Positions 41,301-45,613 of a DNA stretch of 45,613 nt are shown piece by piece. The position numbers and the translations under genes were made by a program. The number at the start of each line of letters is the position of its first letter. Within the stretch, counting starts at the first letter, position 1. Location of the stretch: the NCBI GenBank assembly GCA_035281845.1, contig DATEVL010000104.1, positions 1 through 45,613 of the forward strand, read 5' to 3'. Below the pieces are notes generated by a model. The model did no database searches. It was not told where the DNA came from and saw nothing but the letters and a program-made list of their open reading frames with translations. The stretch comes from DATEVL01 sp035281845 (GTDB lineage Bacteria; Chloroflexota; Anaerolineae; Anaerolineales; E44-bin32).

Positions 41301-44300
41301 CTGCCGTCGTAAGCATACCCCGTCTCCTGGCCGCCCCAATCTGTGACGGAGGTCATGCGGTTGGCCGGGTCGTAGGCATAGCTCACTTGCTTGCCATCGG
41401 GATAACCGAGCGAGGTGCGGTTGCCGGCGGCGTCGTAGCCGTAGCCCACGGGCCCGGTCGCCGCCTCGACAGAAGCGACGCGGTTCAACTCGTCGTAGGT
41501 CCAGGTGGTGTCGCCCGTGCCGTCGCTCATCAAGGTGCGATTGCCGGCGGCGTCGTACTCAAAGAGCACGTCCGCATCGGGAGCGGGGTAGTTGATGCGC
41601 ACCAGGCGGTTGGCCCTGTCGGAGGCGAAGCCGGTGGTGAGGCCATTGGCGTCGGTCAGCGCCGTCCGGTTGCCGACGGCGTCGTAGGCATAGGTCGTCA
41701 TGTTGCCGAGGGCATCGGCTTCGCTCCGCAGGCGGTTCAGCGCGTCGTAGACGAACGTGGTGACGTGTCCGTTGCCATCATTGATGGTCCGCCGGTTGCC
41801 GTTGGCGTCGTAGCTGTGCTCGGTGCGCACGTTGGTCTGGTGGTCCGCCGGCCCGCCCGCGTCGAGGTTCTCGACGACGGCCGTGAGGCGGTTGAGCTGA
41901 TCGTACTCGTAGCGCGTGACGACGCCGTTGGCATCGGTCATGGCGGTGCGGTTCCCCACGGCGTCGTAGCCGAAGTGGGTGTCGTTGCCGAGCGGGTCCG
42001 TGACGCGCGTCTGCCGGTACAGGGCGTCGTAGGCGAAGGTCGTCCGGTTGCCGGTCGGGTCCGTTGTGGCGAGGACGTCCCCGACGGCGTCGTACTCGCT
42101 CGTCGTGGTGTCGCCGTTGGCGTCGGTGAGCGCGATCGGGCGGTTGAGGGCGTCGTAGGCCGTCGTCGTAGTGTGGCCGTTGGGATCGGTCATCGAGGTC
42201 TGATTGCCGGCGGCGTCGTAGGCAAAGGTCGTCTCGCCGCCGAGCGCGTCCGTCTGGCGCACCAGACGGTTGAGGACGTCGTACTCGAAGGAAGTGGTAT
42301 TGCCGTTGGCGTCTGTCCGCTCGACGGCGCTGCCCAGCGCATCGTACGCCGTTGAGGTGGCGGCACCGAACGGGTCGGTCGTCGCCACCATGCGGTCCAG
42401 GGCGTCGTAGGTGAAGGTGGTCGCGTTGCCCCGGGCATCGGTGACGCTGGTCCGGTTGCCGACGGCGTCGTAGGCATAGGTCGTCGTCCCGCCCAGACTG
42501 TCGGTGGCCGAGACCTGCCGGTTGAGCTGGTCGTAGGCGTAGGTCGTGCTGTTGCCGCGAGCGTCGGTCGTCCTGATGCCGTTGCCGGCGGCGTCGTAAA
42601 AGTGCTGTGTGACGCCACCAAGAGGATCGGTCTGGCGCACCAGGCGGTTGAGGGCGTCGTACTGGTAGGTCGTCGTCCGGCCCAGGGCATCTGTCGTCTC
42701 GACAACATTCCCAGCGTCGTCATACACAGTCGTCGAGTCGCCGCCGAGCGCGTCGGTCGTGACCGTCACGCGCTTCAGATCGTCGTAGGTGTAAGAGGTG
42801 CTGCGGCCAAGGGCGTCGGTCGATGCGGCGACGGTCCCGTCGGGGTTGTAGGCCGTGGTGGTCGTGTTCCCCAGGGCGTCGGTCGTGGAGTCCTGGCGGT
42901 TTAGCTCGTCATAGGCGTAGGTCGTCGTCCGCCCCAGCGGATCGGTCGTGGCGACCAGATTCCCACCGGTGTCGTAGGTGTTGGTCGTGACACCGCCGGC
43001 GGGATCGGTCGAGCGCACCAACCGGTTGGCGTCGTCATACTCGTAGGTCGTCGTCCGCCCGAAGGTGTCGGTGACGGCGATCTGGTTGCCGACGGCGTCA
43101 TAGGCGTATTCGGTGACGATGTTGAACTGGCCGCCTTCATTCTGACCGCGGCCGGGATCGTAGTTACGTGTGCTGCGGCCCAGCCGGCCGGCGGCGTCGT
43201 AATCGTTGTGGGTGACGCGGCCTATCGGGTCGGTCGTGTCGGTCAGCCGGCTGAGGCCGTCGTAGGCGTAGCTCCAGGTATTGCCGAGGGCGTCGGTCAT
43301 CGAGGTGCGCTGGCCGAAGGCGTCGTAGCTGTAGAAGGTGGTGTTGCCGCGGGCGTCGGTTAGGGAGGCCAGGAAGCCATCGGGGGTATAGCTGTAGGCC
43401 GTCGTGTTCCCGAGGGCGTCGGTCGTCGAGGTGAGCAGTGTGCCGGAGTACGAGTAGGTCGTCGTATGACCGAGGGCGTCGGTCACCGAGGTCAGGTTGT
43501 TGAGGGCGTCATAGCTCAGGTCGGTCTGATTCCCTTCGGCATCGACCACCTGTGTCAGGTTGGCGCCATTGGCGCTCCAGGCAAGTTGGGTCGTGTCGCC
43601 GTCCTCGTCGGTGATCGAGGAGGGTCGGAAGTTGCCGGCGTAGGCCTTCGCTGTCGCGCCGCCGGCGGCATCGGAGACGGCGGTCAGCGTTCGGCGGGCG
43701 TCGTAGGTGTGGATGGTGGTATTCCCCCGGGCGTCGACGATCGAGGCGGTGCCGTCCGGGTTGTAGGTGATCTCCACCACCCGGTTGGCGAGGCCGTCGA
43801 ACTGGCGGAAGGCCCGGCCGGAGGCGTCGTACTCGACCCGGAGGACCACCGTCCCGCGCGGATCTGTGACCTGCGTCAGACGGTGGGAGCCGTCGTAGCT
43901 GTACGTCCAAGTACCGCCGAGGACATCGACGACGGAGGCCAGGTCCCCGCTCAGGTTGTAGCCGTACGTGACGGTGCGGCCCGTGTGATCGGCGACCGAG
44001 GCGAGCCGGCCTAGCGCATCGTAAACAAATCCCAGGAAACGCACTCCGCCGTCGGCCGAGACTTGTGACACACGGCCGCTGGCGTCGTAAGCGTAGGATT
44101 GGGTGCGGCCCTGCGGATCGGCCCGCGTTAGCAGCCGTCCGTTCGCGTCAAAGAGGTATTCGTTATTGTCGCTCAGCGTCACCCGGTAGGTGACCGGCGG
44201 CCCGCTCTGGCGGGTGAGCGTCGCCAGCACGCCGGGGGTCGCGGTGTAAGTGCCGTCGCCGTTATCGAGGAAGGCGTACTGGTTAGCGGAGTGCGCCTTG

Positions 44301-45613
44301 AACCAGACGACGCCGCGCTGGCCGCCCGGCGAACCGGGGAAGATCAGGCGCGTGTCGAGGCTGTGCGTCCAGCCGTAACCAAGCGGCGCGGTGTACGTCT
44401 GCGTCGAGACGGAAGCGTAGGTACGCTGCAATGCAAGCGGGCCGGCCGAAGTGGGCAGCGAAACGTCTTCGAAGGTGTAGTCGAAGCCACCCGTGTAGGT
44501 GTTGATCGGGTCAGCGGCCGCTCCCTGGCTGTTGGCCGGGAGGTTGAGGAGGCAATCTCCAAAGATGCCCTTGCAGAAGGAGGCGCTGCTCCGCAGTGCG
44601 GCCCACAGCGTTTCGGGGTCCAGTCCCCAGAAGATGGTCTTCGACATCGGGATGCGGGACCAGGGGGAGAGGGATACAAAGTGCGTTGCTTTGAACACCG
44701 GGAAGTTGTTGGCGGGCGGAACGCCCTTCTGCACGGGCTGCATCAAGCAGTCGACTTCAGCGTTGAAGATGCCGACCCGGCACAGCTGGGTCTCCGAGGT
44801 GTACCAGATCGGGGCGGTTTCCGGCGCGGGCGTTAGCCACAAATCGTAGCCAGCCCAGCCCGTAAGCGTGAAGGGGCTGTCGTTGTAGATCGTCCAGCTG
44901 GCCGAGCAAACTCCCCATTCCCCCGGCAAGATGCCGCCCGTGGGACAGTCGGTAGCGAAGTCCTCGAAGTTGACGAAGGGGTGAGGTCCTTCGGGCGAGG
45001 ATTGGCTCACGGTGACGCCGCCGATCTGCACGCCCGGCAGCGTAGGAAGCGAAGCGAGCTTGCTGCCTCCGGAAGCGGACTGCAAGGCCACGGCCGAAGG
45101 TTCGGGGTATCCCACACCCGCCAGCGACTTCACCCACACATCCCAGGTGTATGACGCCGCGTCTTCCAACGCCGAACCCGAATCCGGATCGAGATGCCGC
45201 CCTTCCGCCGCGTCGAAGTGCCCGATCTGGATGAAGCCCGCCGACGACAAATCCAGCGTCTGTCGCACGCAGTTCCAACCTTCGAATGTGAAGAGCGCTT
45301 CGGGCCCGATGGACGGCCTGGCGCGTGCCAGAGCGGGAGCCAGGCTGGCGGCGAGAGGAACGCCCCCACGGTTGCAGACTTCGATCACGCTCCCGTCGGC
45401 CAGGCCGGCGTAAGTGAAGTCCACGTGCGCCCGCGCCACCTGGCCCGCGCCGCCGGAGTACGGTCCGTACCACGACATCTTCCCCGCCATGTCCGACCAG
45501 TCGTATTCGAACCAGCCTGAGGCTTCGCCGGACCATCCCACCGGAAGAAGGGCCGGGCCGGATCCCGAAGCCGGCTCCGGGTAGCGAGGATCGGGCAGCG
45601 AAACCGAGGCGGT
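38384..45613 (-). CDS. giant Rhs/YD-repeat protein with a metallopeptidase tip (5' end beyond the window)
   Basis: Open to the right edge, with at least 2,409 codons; the first in-window GTG at 45541 is not the real start, since the frame stays open upstream. Order from N to C: ~350 residues of extracellular-type sequence; the Rhs entry motif DPINTYTGGFDYTFED (about 44515); about 50 YD-type repeats (to ~41200: AYDALGRLASVADHTGRTV, YAYDAVGNRT); a short Thr/Pro stretch; an inserted ~270-residue domain (DFVLLGKEGAWVEQNG, SVYLRDNASVYDVYYNELTG) with a Gly-rich end; a long Thr/Pro linker (40200-39940); the last YD repeats; the core end YYASNGGRFLSRDPF to DPTGL; and the unique tip (38387-39145) with HELSH. 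By family such proteins form a shell that holds a toxic C-terminal tip. Confidence 0.9.
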   Translation of the reverse strand, partial: TASVSLPDPRYPEPASGSGPALLPVGWSGEASGWFEYDWSDMAGKMSWYGPYSGGAGQVARAHVDFTYAGLADGSVIEVCNRGGVPLAASLAPALARARPSIGPEALFTFEGWNCVRQTLDLSSAGFIQIGHFDAAEGRHLDPDSGSALEDAASYTWDVWVKSLAGVGYPEPSAVALQSASGGSKLASLPTLPGVQIGGVTVSQSSPEGPHPFVNFEDFATDCPTGGILPGEWGVCSASWTIYNDSPFTLTGWAGYDLWLTPAPETAPIWYTSETQLCRVGIFNAEVDCLMQPVQKGVPPANNFPVFKATHFVSLSPWSRIPMSKTIFWGLDPETLWAALRSSASFCKGIFGDCLLNLPANSQGAAADPINTYTGGFDYTFEDVSLPTSAGPLALQRTYASVSTQTYTAPLGYGWTHSLDTRLIFPGSPGGQRGVVWFKAHSANQYAFLDNGDGTYTATPGVLATLTRQSGPPVTYRVTLSDNNEYLFDANGRLLTRADPQGRTQSYAYDASGRVSQVSADGGVRFLGFVYDALGRLASVADHTGRTVTYGYNLSGDLASVVDVLGGTWTYSYDGSHRLTQVTDPRGTVVLRVEYDASGRAFRQFDGLANRVVEITYNPDGTASIVDARGNTTIHTYDARRTLTAVSDAAGGATAKAYAGNFRPSSITDEDGDTTQLAWSANGANLTQVVDAEGNQTDLSYDALNNLTSVTDALGHTTTYSYSGTLLTSTTDALGNTTAYSYTPDGFLASLTDARGNTTFYSYDAFGQRTSMTDALGNTWSYAYDGLSRLTDTTDPIGRVTHNDYDAAGRLGRSTRNYDPGRGQNEGGQFNIVTEYAYDAVGNQIAVTDTFGRTTTYEYDDANRLVRSTDPAGGVTTNTYDTGGNLVATTDPLGRTTTYAYDELNRQDSTTDALGNTTTTAYNPDGTVAASTDALGRSTSYTYDDLKRVTVTTDALGGDSTTVYDDAGNVVETTDALGRTTTYQYDALNRLVRQTDPLGGVTQHFYDAAGNGIRTTDARGNSTTYAYDQLNRQVSATDSLGGTTTYAYDAVGNRTSVTDARGNATTFTYDALDRMVATTDPFGAATSTAYDALGSAVERTDANGNTTSFEYDVLNRLVRQTDALGGETTFAYDAAGNQTSMTDPNGHTTTTAYDALNRPIALTDANGDTTTSEYDAVGDVLATTDPTGNRTTFAYDALYRQTRVTDPLGNDTHFGYDAVGNRTAMTDANGVVTRYEYDQLNRLTAVVENLDAGGPADHQTNVRTEHSYDANGNRRTINDGNGHVTTFVYDALNRLRSEADALGNMTTYAYDAVGNRTALTDANGLTTGFASDRANRLVRINYPAPDADVLFEYDAAGNRTLMSDGTGDTTWTYDELNRVASVEAATGPVGYGYDAAGNRTSLGYPDGKQVSYAYDPANRMTSVTDWGGQETGYAYDGSGRTTSVSLPNGVVSNYAYDDAGRLLSIFHQAGAEVLSSFEYTYDSVGNRVRVIENMVLPETPTPTPTETPTPEATPTVAPRLADFVLLGKEGAWVEQNGQVLSGDVGANVASAGPYLADEAEVAIGIGADVLDPASRVLGDSVYLRDNASVYDVYYNELTGLGTVLGQEHTPLDLPLVSAFPDVPAFSPGTQNFDIPQNGSLSLDAGAYGLLKARKGSTVAFTGGVYDFSEWDVGENVSLNFQAPSEIRIAGKLSVDQGSYLGPDPASTGLDARDIVIYVNGINGGTGNIGATPKAAKFGISTEVHANVYAPNGTLWLRQNGVFTGAFLAKWVDLGIGASASLLSQWTEGSGGAAAAPMSGFARLAAPRRLPLLQATETPTATDTATETPTETATAPATDTPTPAATDTPVLTDTETPTDTPTPLATETPTETPTETPSGTPTASETPTSTPTSAPASWNVVIDYAYDPLYRLSAADYSTGEFFHYTYDAVGNRLTQDTRAGTNIYTYDIANRLIEVDGVPYTWDANGNLLNDGMSIYTYNHTNRLVNVARGADSYDFRYNALGDRVVQITPGSEINYTLDLNTGLTQVLADGTNAYLYGVGRIGEEQPGGWQYHLGDALGSVRQLVDSAWQVQGARAYEPFGSVLTSRGGASSAYAFTGEQVDATGLAYLRARYYASNGGRFLSRDPFSGEVFWPISLNVWAYSEDNPTNFTDPTGLIASWEAVYADQFVESLWLDYHVQVVVDWGYPPVAIPVPEPGDRTPPLCWREGNWSLDELHTLWMGVLNLATAMKGETEFIHNTGGITVSQEDIGRSGGLTWPHRIKYTSSASSFGRWTVVHELSHAWDANFGWGLSAGLEEYTGGHTSLKGGAIQRYRLGRCDPPNFRLPGCNSAGYFYEGPPAAGSDVNFNRFEDFAESATAYVYPDEAFAAMWRIVREDIRKYGPVLYYSDYRETRRWTYIHGLITGSSGQ
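39940..40200 (-). repeat. Thr/Pro linker microsatellite in the Rhs core
   Basis: A degenerate 6-bp-phased array (GTCGGC / GTCTCC / GTGTCC style units on the plus strand) that encodes TETPTPTDTPxxT runs. Copies of the same linker lie in cassette 2 (about 37075-37315) and cassette 4 (about 31985-32235). The number of units differs among copies. Such a repeat can slip in replication and give short homology for recombination. Confidence 0.7.

Noticed and set aside
41213..42355. Long plus-strand frames inside the Rhs gene, rich in VVVGV-type repeats.
   Set aside because: They are antisense shadows of the YD repeats; the repetition is inherited from the coding strand.
1..45613. CRISPR arrays.
   Set aside because: No regularly spaced direct repeats with unique spacers are visible; the regular repeats seen are within coding Rhs DNA or are the tandem G+C-rich element.

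Overview
The window is G+C-rich bacterial DNA that looks like a member of the Chloroflexota (Anaerolineae-like). This is an inference, not a database match. It rests on the many lipoproteins and single-span proteins with Thr/Pro/Ser linkers (TPTxTP type) after a lipobox or membrane helix, on Gram-positive-style wall genes (LytR-CpsA-Psr, DUF348-G5-3D, M23), on a roadblock/LC7 plus V4R pair, and on a bacterial cyclic-2,3-diphosphoglycerate-synthetase homologue.

Layout. 1-1.6 kb: a repeat cluster, a site-2 protease (-), and a tRNA-Sec gene (-) directly upstream of it. 1.7-4.2 kb: a DsbA-like/cyclophilin fusion lipoprotein and a PrsW-type membrane protease (+). 4.2-7.75 kb: DedA (-), roadblock, V4R and a DPM1-like glycosyltransferase (+), bracketed by two inverted copies of a piece of DNA that carries the 3' end of ksgA. 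7.6-13.8 kb: ksgA and an LCP ligase (-), a sugar-phosphate transferase (+) with a small ORF overlapping its end, a Wzx-like flippase and a DUF348/G5/3D wall protein (-); these suggest assembly of envelope polysaccharide. 13.9-14.4 kb: a decayed VOC gene and tRNA-Ser(GGA). 14.6-18.4 kb: four overlapping genes on the minus strand (GNAT, GH1 glycosidase, M23 peptidase, beta-propeller lipoprotein). 18.5-24.2 kb: four extracytoplasmic proteins (FGxP-repeat lipoprotein, LysM lipoprotein, TPR membrane protein, polysaccharide deacetylase lipoprotein). 24.3-29.1 kb: rpsT, argS, the cDPG-synthetase-like GTPase and a beta-class DNA methyltransferase. 29.1-31.4 kb: a tandem G+C-rich repeat, a response regulator with a degenerate receiver, and a two-span membrane protein.

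31.5-45.6 kb is the most interesting part. It is an Rhs polymorphic-effector locus on the minus strand. A very large Rhs gene, whose 5' end lies beyond the right edge, ends in a 253-residue tip with a zinc-metallopeptidase HELSH motif. Downstream are three displaced Rhs 3' cassettes. Two carry the end of the conserved core followed by a new tip, and each is followed within 2-9 bp by a small lipoprotein or membrane-protein gene. The third is a broken remnant without a tip. This is the arrangement expected of a toxin-tip swapping array with candidate immunity genes. The core carries an inserted surface-type domain and a Thr/Pro repeat linker whose DNA is itself repetitive and is shared among the copies.

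Expression signals. Several extracytoplasmic genes have a clear -10 box only 7-11 bp before the start codon, which predicts leaderless or near-leaderless mRNAs. Others have ordinary -35/-10 promoters with a 17-bp spacer.
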